The notes: generated by a model not told the origin, from the letters alone. A stretch of DNA of 40,259 nt from CAYMJV01 sp964390545 (GCA_964390545.1 CAYMJV010000019.1:1-40259), one strand, 5' to 3'. Positions 30,651 through 38,693 are shown, numbered from the stretch's first letter. Numbers and translations: made by a program.

Positions 30651-31613
30651 CTAACGCGTAAGGGCATGCTCGTAGTGCTCGTAGTAGCAACGATCCTCAT
30701 GCATCTTGTATCGAATTGCACCTATGACTTGAAGATGCTTTAAGTACTTCACTACCTCATCGATGTGGAACCCTAGGGCCTTGGAAATATCCTCCGCCGT
30801 GCAGGGCCTACGCCTAATCAGATTGACGATTTCACCATTTTTATCCGAATCAAAACGATCCCCCATGGGGGCATCGAAGTCAGAGACGACCTCTGCCTTA
30901 TCTCCGAATTTGTTTCTTATTTCTTCGAGCTGAGTCAAGGTTAAGGGAAAGGCAAAGTCTTCAGCTGGTGGTCTTGCCGCAGTATTCAATTGGACCCTAT
31001 CGGGCTGTATTCTTTCGACAGCTTCTTTGAGTTTACCAATCTCCTCTTTATCGTCATTTATCCCCCGACAGAAAAGGATTTCCAACCAGATCTGTTGTCG
31101 AAACTTTTTTCGGAGTTGAACAAGTCCTGAAATAATATCTCCAACTCTTAACGAAGGATGAGGTCTATTAATGGCCTCAAAGATGAAGGGGGTGACTGCG
31201 TCGAGCGAAGGTAAAACCAAATCTGCCTCCAGCAATTCATTCCTGACCTCTTCAATAGAGAGAAGGGAGCCATTCGTTAGAACCGCCACAGGGATCGAAG
31301 TCAAATCCTTGATGGTGTGGATGATTTCTCCGATATTTTGGTTCAATGTGGGTTCCCCCGACCCTGAAAGGGTAATGTAATCTGGTTTTTTTTCCAGGAT
31401 GGATAGAGAAAGCTCCAACTCCCTCCCCATCTCTTCAGGAGAGACATGCAATTGTCTGGAGACAGTTTTGTGACTAGTCCTTCCCAAATCGCAATAGATA
31501 CAGTCGAAGGTGCACGTCTTATAGGGAACGAGATCCACTCCCAGAGATCTTCCCAATCTCCTCGAAGGGACTGGGCCAAAGATGTATTTTGATTTGACCG
31601 AAGACTTAGCCAT
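30651..31613 (-). CDS. Radical SAM protein with winged-helix tail (COG0731-like)
   Basis: 320 residues from the ATG at 31613, just inside the end of yqeB. The cluster motif C-x3-C-x2-C is in CTFDCIYCDLG, within FGPVPSRRLGRSLGVDLVP, a known opening of the COG0731 group; LSGSGEPTLN is another family mark. A C-terminal helix-turn-helix (CTAEDISKALGFHIDEVVKYLKHL) suggests regulation or nucleic-acid contact. Substrate not known. Confidence 0.85.
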   Translation of the reverse strand: MAKSSVKSKYIFGPVPSRRLGRSLGVDLVPYKTCTFDCIYCDLGRTSHKTVSRQLHVSPEEMGRELELSLSILEKKPDYITLSGSGEPTLNQNIGEIIHTIKDLTSIPVAVLTNGSLLSIEEVRNELLEADLVLPSLDAVTPFIFEAINRPHPSLRVGDIISGLVQLRKKFRQQIWLEILFCRGINDDKEEIGKLKEAVERIQPDRVQLNTAARPPAEDFAFPLTLTQLEEIRNKFGDKAEVVSDFDAPMGDRFDSDKNGEIVNLIRRRPCTAEDISKALGFHIDEVVKYLKHLQVIGAIRYKMHEDRCYYEHYEHALTR

Positions 31614-32412
31614 TGAAATGTTCCAGTATGGCCTGAAGGACTCCGCCAGAGATGGTCCTGGCCTTGTCGGAAATCGTGTAGCAATTGGTTTTATTTCCCC
31701 GCGGGTCAACATCGCCCAGTTTCATGCCCTTCCAGACTTTCGTTCCGTCCCGCAGCAGACCACGGATGACCCCTGAAATCCTGGATCGAACTTCGGCATT
31801 CCCTATGATTCCAACTTTTTCATTAGCACTTACCCCATCACCAATTCTTTTCAGTGTTTTGAATATCCCGCCTGCCGGGGCGCGAAAGACTCTTTCCTCC
31901 GTATACCCTGAGATAGAACCGGGAATACCTGTATTGGGCTCCGCTTTTCCTTCCTTTATAATTCTCCCCAGATTGTGTCCCCGATTTGTTTCAATCACGA
32001 TATGGACATCCTCCCCGGCAAGAAATCCGGGTCCAAGACCGATGACAAGAAGCGCATCCGTCATCTTTGTTCCCAGATTCTTCTTGGCCAATATTCCATC
32101 AATGAGGACATCGGGCTTTAAAAAATCTTTCACCTTTGCCTCTGGGTCTATGAGAATAGGAATCTTTCGTTCTTTCCATGTTTCTGAGATTTGCTCTGGC
32201 GTCTCGACCAACTTGGCCACCATTCCCTCAACCTCTTTTCCCCGATCAGAAACCGCTTCCGAAAAGGTTACTTCTCTTCTTACCGCTTGAGGTTCTGAAG
32301 TCTCGGTCAGGCAGACTTTAAAGTGGCAAGAAGCTAGTCGATGGGCAACCCCTGTTGCCATCTCACCAGCGCCTCTGACCAGAATCACCAGTTCGTTCAG
32401 CTTCTTATTCAT
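31606..32412 (-). CDS. yqeB: YqeB-family selenium-dependent molybdenum hydroxylase accessory protein (EF2563 type)
   Basis: 268 residues. A Rossmann-like start (VILVRGAGEMATGVAHRLA) and the GLGPGFLAGEDVHIVIETNRGHNLGRII region match the EF2563/YqeB family, found with selenium-dependent molybdenum hydroxylases. Its presence supports a selenium metabolism in this organism, though the hydroxylase itself is not in the window. Start overlaps the DUF1858 gene stop by 8 bases. Confidence 0.85.
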   Translation of the reverse strand: MNKKLNELVILVRGAGEMATGVAHRLASCHFKVCLTETSEPQAVRREVTFSEAVSDRGKEVEGMVAKLVETPEQISETWKERKIPILIDPEAKVKDFLKPDVLIDGILAKKNLGTKMTDALLVIGLGPGFLAGEDVHIVIETNRGHNLGRIIKEGKAEPNTGIPGSISGYTEERVFRAPAGGIFKTLKRIGDGVSANEKVGIIGNAEVRSRISGVIRGLLRDGTKVWKGMKLGDVDPRGNKTNCYTISDKARTISGGVLQAILEHFNG

Positions 32413-32635
32413 GCCTATTAATTTCGGTCTTCTGAAGCTCTTGAATCAGCCGACTCTTATCAATACATGATAAAATGCAGGCCGTTTCGAGTGTCTGGAT
32501 CTCAAAACCTGGCCTTTTTAGACAATCCTCACCGAAATATCTTTGCATGATCTTGGACATGTGGGGATGTTCCCTTAGAATATTGCCGATCAATTTGTTT
32601 TCTAAAGGAGGGTTCTTAGCTGAAAACGACGTCAT
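32405..32635 (-). CDS. DUF1858-like small protein
   Basis: 76 residues. The pattern LIGNILREHPHMSKIMQRYFGEDC, then LETACILSCIDKSRLIQELQK, fits the DUF1858/ScdA N-terminal fold, with two Cys that could be redox active. Small proteins of this kind are common beside Fe-S, NO-stress and CODH genes. Not assigned more closely. Confidence 0.7.
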   Translation of the reverse strand: MTSFSAKNPPLENKLIGNILREHPHMSKIMQRYFGEDCLKRPGFEIQTLETACILSCIDKSRLIQELQKTEINRHE

Positions 32636-32650
32636 TCCTCCGTTAACCGT

Positions 32651-33088
32651 TCATCTCAGTCTTACACATTTGGCTACTGCACTTGCCGCCTTTTTCCCAT
32701 TCACCAAAGCTTTTCCTTCTAAAATAAAAATTTTACGATATGTGTTGACCATTTTCGCTTCTAACTTCACAACTGTTCCTGTTCGAATGGGGGTAGAATA
32801 CTTGATCGACAACCTTCCCGTGAGGGCAGGGATATCTTTCATTAAGAGACAGTCGGTCATCGCAGAATCCAGCAGAGTAGCGATAATCCCTCCATGAATG
32901 ATTCCCGAATAGCCTTCAAACTTGGGATCAGCAAAAAAGTCTCCAAAAACTGAGCCGTCCTCTTGTCTGTAAAACTTGAGTCCCAAGCCCATTCCGTTAT
33001 TTGAACCACAGGCAAAACAATTGCTGTGAAGGTTACTTTCGGCCTGCCCTTTCTGACCGGTCAACAGTTTATTCACGGATTCCCTCAT
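32651..33088 (-). CDS. PaaI-type hotdog thioesterase
   Basis: 145 residues of the hotdog fold: FACGSNNGMGLGLKFY, then GYSGIIHGGIIATLLDSAMTDCLL near residue 63, in which HGG and the Asp/Ser region form the active site. Hydrolyses acyl-CoA thioesters, possibly aromatic ones. It lies downstream of cooS; the 33089-33159 gap shows a degenerate dispersed repeat (CCGTAATCCGAGACCCATGA) and no gene. Confidence 0.85.
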   Translation of the reverse strand: MRESVNKLLTGQKGQAESNLHSNCFACGSNNGMGLGLKFYRQEDGSVFGDFFADPKFEGYSGIIHGGIIATLLDSAMTDCLLMKDIPALTGRLSIKYSTPIRTGTVVKLEAKMVNTYRKIFILEGKALVNGKKAASAVAKCVRLR

Positions 33089-33159
33089 TCCTCAAAGCAG
33101 TTCCGCCATGTCCTGTCCTTTATCACGGATCATGGGTCTCGGATTACGGGCTTGTCTAA

Positions 33160-35124
33160 TTATGCAGCCTCCAGTTCTCGGCGTTTCGCCATGTCGAAGA
33201 GGATTCGTTCTCTTGCCTTATCAATGCCCAATGCCTTGCGCTTTTTATCGATATGTTCAATCATCATTCTGGCTGCTTTCACAGGATCGGGTTCAAAAGC
33301 CCATTTCCCCTTGAAGATCCCGTCAAATCCTTCAAAGAGCATTTTGGTCACTTCTTCACTCCCCAAAGTTGGCCAGGTCACGCCAAACACGGTAAAGACA
33401 CCTGAGGCGACAAAATATTGGCCGATGGAGATGGCCTTTTCGCTCATCCACTCAGGTGCCGCACCAGCAGCAGGAAGATCACTGATATCGTCACCCAGCC
33501 CTCCGTCTTTCACTACGGCGGTTGCTGCCATCAGAATTCGGCTATTGTCGACACAGGACCCCATATGGAGGACGGGAGGAAGGCCCACGGTTTCGCACAC
33601 AGAGGCTAATCCTTTGCCCGCATATTTGTGAGCTGCTTCTGGAGTGAGGAGTCCATACTTTCCTGCGGCCATGGCGCTGCACCCTGTGGTCAAAACGATG
33701 ACGTCATTCCCAATCAACTCCAGGATCATCTTCAGATGGGGATCGTCGTGTGTGACGCGCGCGTTGTTGCAGCCCACCACACCCGCAATGCCACGAATCC
33801 GGCCGTTAATAATATTATCGTTTAGAGGCTTGTAGGATGCCCTATAGAGACCCCCCATGAGGTAGTTGATCGTTTCGTGACTGAAACCAACGACCGTATC
33901 CATACTTTCAGGAGGGATGAGAATGGATGATTTTCGGTTAGGAAAATTTTCGATGGCTTCCCTGAGAATTCTTTTGGCTATGTTGAGAGCCTCATGTTCA
34001 TCGAACTGGATATGCATCGCTCCTTCTATCTTTGCCCTCCGGTCCGTGGTGATGAGTTTGGTGTGGTAGCATTTGGCCACATCGGAGATGGACTGCATTT
34101 CGCACTGAACATCGACAACCATCGCTTCAACGGCCCCCGTGATAATGGCAAGCTCCTGCTGGAGGAAATTCCCCGCACAGGGAATTCCATGCCTCATTAG
34201 AATTTCATTGGCAGAACAGCACATGCCGGCAAGGTTAATCCCCTTGGCGCCTTTCGATTTAGCAAGGTCCAGGATTTCAGGGTCCTGAGAGGCCACGACA
34301 AGCATTTCAGGAAGGAGCGGCTCATGACCATGGGTGATCACATTGACATGGTCTTCTTTTAGCACTCCGAGGTTAATCTGGCCGGCTATGGGAACGGGGT
34401 TCCCGAACATGACATCCTGAAGCTCGGTCGAGATCATCGAGCCACCCCAGCCATCCGATAAGGCGCAACGCGCAGAGGCTCTGAGAATATTCTGGTAGTC
34501 CTGATCCACACCGATATGCGTTCGGTGCATAATCTCAACGATCTCACGGTCAATGCCTCGTGGAGCAGTCCCTGTTTCTCGCCAAAGTTGTTGTCGCTTC
34601 AGAGGTGCCCTTTTGAGGAATAGAACCTCCCCCTCTTGGCGCCCAAACTCGGCAAGAGCTTTTTCGCCCACATCAATCGCGATATCCCGGACGGATCGGT
34701 CTCCGATGTCAACCCCAAAGTCCATCGCCAGCTGGTAAAGCTTTTGCTCATCCTTTATTTGGTAATCAGGAACTTCGCCTTTAGCCACAGCCAGAAAGAG
34801 TTCTGCTACCCCCCGGGCATGGTCCGAATGGGCAGCGGCTCCTGCAGCCACCATCCGCGCAAAATTACGGGCGGCAATGGTCTCCGCCGTAGCTCCGCAG
34901 AGACCCCGCCGTTTGGTCTTTTCAACTGCTCCTTCTTTCTTCTTCGGAGCAGGAACCCGACAGGGCCCCATTCCGCAATTCTTACAACAACTCCCCTCTG
35001 CCCCAATGGGGCAGGGCTTCATTGCCTCTGCCCTATCGAAGATTGTCTCACAGCCGTCTGCTGCCGCCTTTTCGATCATTTTTTGCGTAGCCCTGTCGAC
35101 ACTCTTCTTGTCCACCTCACTCAT
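33160..35124 (-). CDS. cooS: Anaerobic carbon monoxide dehydrogenase catalytic subunit
   Basis: 654 residues, normal length. Oxidises CO to CO2 at a Ni-Fe-S C cluster. CPIGAEGSCCKNCGMGPC (residues ~37-54) provides the B and D cluster ligands; THGHEPLLPEM, GMCCSANE, DVQCEMQS, GCNNARV, TTGCSAMAAGKYG and GSCVDNSR provide the C cluster and its second sphere. No acetyl-CoA synthase subunits follow in this window, so this may be a stand-alone CooS for CO oxidation or CO2 reduction. Nearby metV and MinD/NifX genes fit a carbon-fixing or syntrophic lifestyle. Confidence 0.96.
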   Translation of the reverse strand: MSEVDKKSVDRATQKMIEKAAADGCETIFDRAEAMKPCPIGAEGSCCKNCGMGPCRVPAPKKKEGAVEKTKRRGLCGATAETIAARNFARMVAAGAAAHSDHARGVAELFLAVAKGEVPDYQIKDEQKLYQLAMDFGVDIGDRSVRDIAIDVGEKALAEFGRQEGEVLFLKRAPLKRQQLWRETGTAPRGIDREIVEIMHRTHIGVDQDYQNILRASARCALSDGWGGSMISTELQDVMFGNPVPIAGQINLGVLKEDHVNVITHGHEPLLPEMLVVASQDPEILDLAKSKGAKGINLAGMCCSANEILMRHGIPCAGNFLQQELAIITGAVEAMVVDVQCEMQSISDVAKCYHTKLITTDRRAKIEGAMHIQFDEHEALNIAKRILREAIENFPNRKSSILIPPESMDTVVGFSHETINYLMGGLYRASYKPLNDNIINGRIRGIAGVVGCNNARVTHDDPHLKMILELIGNDVIVLTTGCSAMAAGKYGLLTPEAAHKYAGKGLASVCETVGLPPVLHMGSCVDNSRILMAATAVVKDGGLGDDISDLPAAGAAPEWMSEKAISIGQYFVASGVFTVFGVTWPTLGSEEVTKMLFEGFDGIFKGKWAFEPDPVKAARMMIEHIDKKRKALGIDKARERILFDMAKRRELEAA

Positions 35125-35152
35125 TGGAACCTCCTTTCATCCGAAAGCTAAT

Positions 35153-35383
35153 TCATTTTCTTACCATCGGTGAACCGCATTTGGGGCATTTCACAAAGTA
35201 GCATGGCGTTCCTGCTTCATGAGCAACAGTCGTTTTGCATTTTGGACACATGCATTCTCCGCCAGGACCTGCTCCCGCTCCGGAGCCACCCATTCTTCTC
35301 CGTCCTGACCCACCCATTCCGGCGCCTCTAGCCGTCCCCGGACCACTTCCACCCGGTGGACCTTTTCCATCACCTCTTGGCAT
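35153..35383 (-). CDS. Gly-rich zinc ribbon protein of the DUF5320 type
   Basis: 76 residues. A Gly/Arg-rich opening (MPRGDGKGPPGGSGPGTARG) leads into CMCPKCKTTVAHEAGTPCYFVKCPKCGSPM, a C-x2-C...C-x2-C zinc ribbon. GGAGG precedes the ATG. It is the nearest gene upstream of cooS (28 bases). Proteins of this class accompany NifX/CODH genes in anaerobes; their role is unclear. Confidence 0.8.
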   Translation of the reverse strand: MPRGDGKGPPGGSGPGTARGAGMGGSGRRRMGGSGAGAGPGGECMCPKCKTTVAHEAGTPCYFVKCPKCGSPMVRK

Positions 35384-35412
35384 ATTTAACCTCCTGTCTC
35401 GACCGGCATGAA

Positions 35413-35494
35413 TGTAGCCGCAAACTTTAGTTTGCGATAAAAAATAGCAAGATTATTTCACGCAGGCTAAAGCCTTTTAATGGGTGCGGCTACA
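35413..35494. repeat. TGTAGCCGCA inverted-repeat element, copy 2
   Basis: 82 bp bounded by TGTAGCCGCA (35413-35422) and TGCGGCTACA (35485-35494), containing two small hairpins, CGCAAACT-TT-AGTTTGCG (35419-35436) and AGGCT-AA-AGCCT (35464-35475). It is the same class as the element at 13253-13367, although the interior differs. It occupies the leader side of the zinc ribbon gene. The rest of the 35384-35561 gap holds nothing I can identify. Confidence 0.75.
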
Positions 35495-35561
35495 GGGAAT
35501 AAAGGCATAGGGGCGGGAGGGTTCCCATCGGAGGCCCCCATGCAACAACTTTTTGTTACAA

Positions 35562-35807
35562 CTACCAACGACGGAACCCTCGCCCGCCACCGAATACTCT
35601 GCCACGACCTCCGCCCCATGGGAGGCCACCCCGGCCTGCCCCGAAGACGGGCCCATAAGATGAGGGTGTCCCGGTAGGTGGATTATAGGGTGTTTGGAAG
35701 CCATATCCATAACGGCTATAGCCTTTGTATGGCATCGCGCAGAAACCTCTGCCTCCACCAGTCATCGGACCCATGCTTCGTGGTCCTGTTCCATCAAATC
35801 CTGGCAT
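35562..35807 (-). CDS. DUF5320-type Gly/Tyr-rich protein, copy A
   Basis: 81 residues. MPGFDGTGPRSMGPMTGGGRGFCAM is the classic DUF5320 opening; the rest is low-complexity Gly, Tyr and Arg with a single Cys. GGAGG precedes the ATG. Function unknown; genes of this type accompany NifX-type genes. Low complexity makes the fold uncertain, but the opening motif and start are clear. Confidence 0.85.
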   Translation of the reverse strand: MPGFDGTGPRSMGPMTGGGRGFCAMPYKGYSRYGYGFQTPYNPPTGTPSSYGPVFGAGRGGLPWGGGRGRVFGGGRGFRRW

Positions 35808-35864
35808 AAGAACACCTCCTTTCTTTAGTGCGTAAGAAGTAAGTCATCAGTCGTGAGGGGTGAT

Positions 35865-36086
35865 TTAAGACCCCTGCTTTTTTACCTCTTCGAGCCTCTT
35901 CTCAATTTGACTCAACCCTTCCCGAAGGGAATTGGCTTGCTCCTCGAGAAACCGAATCTCTTCTTCCTTTGTTGGAGGTCCCCATGGTGGAACGGGTGCT
36001 CCGTACCACCCGGGATGCCAACACCAGCCTCGACCGTACCCATAAGGGCGGTTTCCCCATCCTGCAGGTCCCATTCCGTAAGGCAT
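35865..36086 (-). CDS. DUF5320-type protein, copy B, with coiled-coil tail
   Basis: 73 residues from the ATG at 36086, chosen because GGAGGA lies six bases upstream; the ATG at 36092 is too close to it. Opening MPYGMGPAGWGNRPYGYGRG is the DUF5320 type, followed by a Trp/Pro-rich stretch with a Cys and a C-terminal heptad-like helix (EEIRFLEEQANSLREGLSQI) that could form a coiled coil. Confidence 0.8.
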   Translation of the reverse strand: MPYGMGPAGWGNRPYGYGRGWCWHPGWYGAPVPPWGPPTKEEEIRFLEEQANSLREGLSQIEKRLEEVKKQGS

Positions 36087-36088
36087 AG

Positions 36089-36262
36089 TCATTCCTCCTT
36101 TTTCATGTAAAATGATTTTATTTTTAGATTGTCGACATCCGTCAAAATTTGTTTCTTTCCATTTTGCGATTCAAGCATGACAAAGCTTTTGAGGATTTTT
36201 TTAATGATGTACTCCTCATCATTTATAAAGCTTTTAAATATATCTCCTTCTTTAACTTTCAT
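36089..36262 (-). CDS. Small protein, 57 aa
   Basis: MKVKEGDIFKSFINDEEYII, then KKILKSFVMLESQNGKKQIL and TDVDNLKIKSFYMKKEE. It is beta-rich and balanced in composition, as real small proteins are. The stop TGA sits just before the DUF5320 copy B start and its codons carry the GGAGGA site used by that gene. There is no strong ribosome site of its own, but the frame lies directly after the palindrome at 36273-36299. Unrecognised; plausible. Confidence 0.6.
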   Translation of the reverse strand: MKVKEGDIFKSFINDEEYIIKKILKSFVMLESQNGKKQILTDVDNLKIKSFYMKKEE

Positions 36263-36272
36263 GGGATTGTTG

Positions 36273-36299
36273 TCTCATAATGCATCGTGCATTATGAGA
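36273..36299. promoter_or_regulatory. Perfect 12-bp inverted repeat
   Basis: TCTCATAATGCA, centre TCG, TGCATTATGAGA: exact symmetry over 27 bases. It lies between the NifX-like gene stop (36313) and the start of the 57-aa gene. On the transcribed strand no T-run follows, so it is not a simple terminator; it could be an operator or an RNA hairpin for processing. Confidence 0.65.
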
Positions 36300-36312
36300 T
36301 GCGTTAAGGTTA

Positions 36313-36711
36313 TTAAAAGCTCCTTCGTCCACCCATGCCACGACCTCCTCCCATGCCAAAGTGTGGGGGGACCGTAGATCCACTCACTTCCTTTAGGGTC
36401 CCGGATTTATAGGCTTCGGTAACTTCCTTTATTGTCCCACTGGGAACTAAGTAGACTTTGATTCCCGATGCCGAGAGGGCGGAGGCTGCGTTGGGTCCAA
36501 GATTTCCAGTGATCAGAGCATTCACCCCTTTTTGGACAACAAGTTGTGCTGCCTGAACCCCAGCGCCGCCCATTGCCGTTAACCCTTGATTCTCTGCTGC
36601 CTCAAATTCCATCGTTTCAGGATCAAGAAAAATGAAATACTGGCATCTTCCAAATCTTGGATCGATTTGACAATCGAGATCCTTCCCTGTTGAACTGATC
36701 GCAATTTTCAT
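36313..36711 (-). CDS. NifX/NifB-family Fe-Mo cluster-binding protein, copy 1
   Basis: 132 residues from the ATG at 36711, overlapping the stop of the upstream copy (ATGA). MKIAISSTGKDLDCQIDPRFGRCQYFIF is the dinitrogenase-Mo-cofactor-biosynthesis fold; NALITGNLGPNAASALSASGIKVYLV follows. A Gly-rich C-terminus (FGMGGGRGMGGRRSF) is like DUF5320. Fe-Mo cluster carriers of this kind occur outside nitrogen fixation in anaerobes; no nitrogenase is seen here. Confidence 0.85.
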   Translation of the reverse strand: MKIAISSTGKDLDCQIDPRFGRCQYFIFLDPETMEFEAAENQGLTAMGGAGVQAAQLVVQKGVNALITGNLGPNAASALSASGIKVYLVPSGTIKEVTEAYKSGTLKEVSGSTVPPHFGMGGGRGMGGRRSF

Positions 36712-37103
36712 CTGCCTTCCCCTCCACATTCATGATCATGATCCTGCCCGTGATGCTCACAAGCAACAACTCCCTGAATTTCACCTCTGAGATAGGCTTC
36801 TACTACTTCCCTCACCTTTCCTTGGACTCCTGTGGCTACATCAATCCCGAATTGGGTGAAGAAGTCGATGGCCCTCGGTCCCATTCCACCAGCAATCATG
36901 ACATTCGCCTTTTGTGAATGGATAAACTGAGGAATGACTCCCGGTTGATGGTTTGGAAAGTAAGGATTCTTGACCACCTCAGATCCCAATATTTGATCTC
37001 CTTCCACATTGACAAAGGTGTAAAAAGGACATCTCCCAAAATGGGCGCTGAGGGAGCCTTGGAGACCGGAATCGTCGTCACTGGCTAGTGCGATTTTCTT
37101 CAT
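36708..37103 (-). CDS. NifX/NifB-family cluster-binding protein with His-rich tail, copy 2
   Basis: 131 residues: MKKIALASDDDSGLQGSLSAHFGRCPFYTF, then VMIAGGMGPRAIDFFTQFGIDVATG. The tail CEHHGQDHDHECGGEGR is rich in His, Cys, Asp and suited to metal binding. Its start overlaps the Mrp gene stop (ATGA). The paralogue downstream is the nearest relative. Confidence 0.87.
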   Translation of the reverse strand: MKKIALASDDDSGLQGSLSAHFGRCPFYTFVNVEGDQILGSEVVKNPYFPNHQPGVIPQFIHSQKANVMIAGGMGPRAIDFFTQFGIDVATGVQGKVREVVEAYLRGEIQGVVACEHHGQDHDHECGGEGR

Positions 37104-38047
37104 TTTTTCACCTCCTGCTGGTTGAAATGATATGGAAATTTCTCCATCTCTAATTTCTTCTCTATCTCTTTAAAGCCCACGTATTCCTTACAGGTATCGG
37201 CTATCTCCTTGAAAGCCTTGGCTGCCTCCGAATCCGGATGGGCCATCACAAAGGGCATTCCTCTATCACAATCAGTGACCACCTCTGGATCAATAGGAAT
37301 TCTTCCCAAGAACGGAACCTTCATATCCCGGGCTGCTTTTTCACCACCACCTTTCTTAAAGAGGGCAATTTCCTTGTGACAGTGTGGACAAATCAACCCA
37401 CTCATATTTTCAACAATCCCAATCACTGGAATGCTGAGCATCCTGCTGAAGGTAACCGCCTTTCGAGAATCAAGAAGGGCAACATCCTGAGGGGTTGTTA
37501 CAATAACAGCTCCGTCAACATTTTTAATCAAATGAGCCACGCTCAGGGGTTCGTCTCCCGTCCCGGGAGGAAGATCCACGACAAGGAAATCAAGGTTTCC
37601 CCACTCCACCTCGCCAAGGAATTGACTGATGGCATTGTGTTTGAGTGGACCTCTCCAGACCACCGGGTTATCCGGATCTCCGATGAAGAAAGCCATGGAA
37701 ATAACCTTCAGATTGGGAAAAACCTCAACAGGCACCATTCCCATCCCGGATCCGATCACATGCTTCGATTCGATTCCAAGCATCTTGGGTATGTTAGGGC
37801 CATGAATGTCCGCATCGAGCAGCCCGACGTTAAACCTATCCAGAGATAGTGCAACAGCCAAATTTGTCGATACGGTACTTTTCCCGACGCCGCCCTTTCC
37901 GCTCATCACCATGATTCGATGTTTGATGTGGGAAAGTTTCGATTTCAATCTCTCTTGAGCATGAGCCTCTTTTTCCTGCTGGTCACAGGAACTGGATTGA
38001 TTACAGGTGTCACAGGTTGCATCTTTTTCGCATTTTTCTTCAGCCAT
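37100..38047 (-). CDS. Mrp/NBP35-like Fe-S cluster carrier ATPase
   Basis: 315 residues. Cys-rich N-terminus (CEKDATCDTCNQSSSC), Walker A MSGKGGVGKSTVSTNLA (residues ~48-64), the DADIHGPNIPKMLG switch, DLPPGTGDEPL, and a C-terminal C-x2-C pair in LICPHCHKEI, which binds the shared cluster in Mrp dimers. ATP-dependent carrier of [4Fe-4S] clusters. It sits between NifX-like genes and is likely part of that unit. Confidence 0.92.
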   Translation of the reverse strand: MAEEKCEKDATCDTCNQSSSCDQQEKEAHAQERLKSKLSHIKHRIMVMSGKGGVGKSTVSTNLAVALSLDRFNVGLLDADIHGPNIPKMLGIESKHVIGSGMGMVPVEVFPNLKVISMAFFIGDPDNPVVWRGPLKHNAISQFLGEVEWGNLDFLVVDLPPGTGDEPLSVAHLIKNVDGAVIVTTPQDVALLDSRKAVTFSRMLSIPVIGIVENMSGLICPHCHKEIALFKKGGGEKAARDMKVPFLGRIPIDPEVVTDCDRGMPFVMAHPDSEAAKAFKEIADTCKEYVGFKEIEKKLEMEKFPYHFNQQEVKK

Positions 38048-38119
38048 CTGAGTCCTCCATCTTTATTAGTTATCTCGAATTTGGTTTTTGAAATCTGGAA
38101 TTTCCTGCGTATTCTTTCA

Positions 38120-38147
38120 ATCTGAAATCTGAAATCTCAAATCTGAA
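38120..38147. repeat. Tandem ATCTGAA heptamer, four units
   Basis: ATCTGAA is repeated at 38120, 38127, 38134 (with ATCTCAA) and 38141. It sits between the NifX-like gene stop (38151) and the Mrp start (38047). It could be a slippage-prone tract or a remnant of a dispersed repeat; no gene is in this 100-base gap. Confidence 0.7.
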
Positions 38148-38150
38148 ATT

Positions 38151-38519
38151 CTATTTAACCCCCCTTTTCTGAGCGCAAAAACCTCTCCGCCCCTTCCTAT
38201 CAGAGCAGAAGCCGGGTCGGAGCAATCCCCGTAAGAAGAGATTGAAGCCCTCTTGGGCCTCACCGACGACATTGTGGATGACATCAATTCCCCTGCTTCC
38301 CAGTAGGTTTAAGGAAAGACCGTCGATCCCGCCGCAAATGATCTTGTTGACTCCGTTCGAAGCAAGTTGGTCCAGTCGCTGCGGAAGATTGAGGTTGTTG
38401 GTAGGAAACCTCTCCTCGCTTTGCACCTCTCCGTCATTTAATTCGATGATCCAAATCTCCGGAGAGAACTCGAACCGAGGCGAAATTCGATTTCCAAATA
38501 GGGGAATTGCAATTTTCAT
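38151..38519 (-). CDS. NifX/NifB-family cluster-binding protein, copy 3
   Basis: 122 residues: MKIAIPLFGNRISPRFEFSPE, then LASNGVNKIICGGIDGLSLNLLGSRGIDVI, and a basic Cys-containing tail (FCSDRKGRRGFCAQKRGVK). No ribosome site lies upstream of the ATG at 38519, and the predicted sigma-54 start site is only about six bases ahead, so the message may be nearly leaderless. This gene is the first of the Mrp/NifX set. Confidence 0.85.
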   Translation of the reverse strand: MKIAIPLFGNRISPRFEFSPEIWIIELNDGEVQSEERFPTNNLNLPQRLDQLASNGVNKIICGGIDGLSLNLLGSRGIDVIHNVVGEAQEGFNLFLRGLLRPGFCSDRKGRRGFCAQKRGVK

Positions 38520-38535
38520 GTCTGTGACTTATTAG

Positions 38536-38551
38536 AGCAAGAAAGATGCCA
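38536..38551 (-). promoter_or_regulatory. Sigma-54 promoter (-24/-12)
   Basis: On the minus strand TGGCAT, five bases (CTTTC), then TTGCT: it matches TGGCAC-N5-TTGCW except for one base. It lies about 20 bases upstream of the NifX-like ATG (38519), 140 bases below the sigma-54 activator gene. A CAACAGTTG palindrome at 38665-38673, about 115 bases farther upstream, could be an activator site. Confidence 0.75.
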
Positions 38552-38693
38552 GACGGAGAGTAAGAGCAAAAGATATGAAATGTCAGAGAGTTATGATATT
38601 TTGGGTGGAAGAAGTGGTGGTGGAGGAAAGCTTAGAAGCGTTGCAGAAGTGAAATTTTCTCGCGCAACAGTTGAACAATTGAAACTAAATCCA

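Noticed and set aside
33160..33631. Plus-strand frame of 201 residues across the end of cooS
   Set aside because: It overlaps an intact, strongly conserved cooS coding region.
35191..35758. Alternative frames over the Gly-rich DUF5320 genes
   Set aside because: Low-complexity GC-rich DNA keeps several frames open; only the minus-strand frames with GGAGG and DUF5320 motifs are supported.
38120..38147. CRISPR-like repeat array
   Set aside because: Heptamer units in direct contact, with no spacers and no cas genes.
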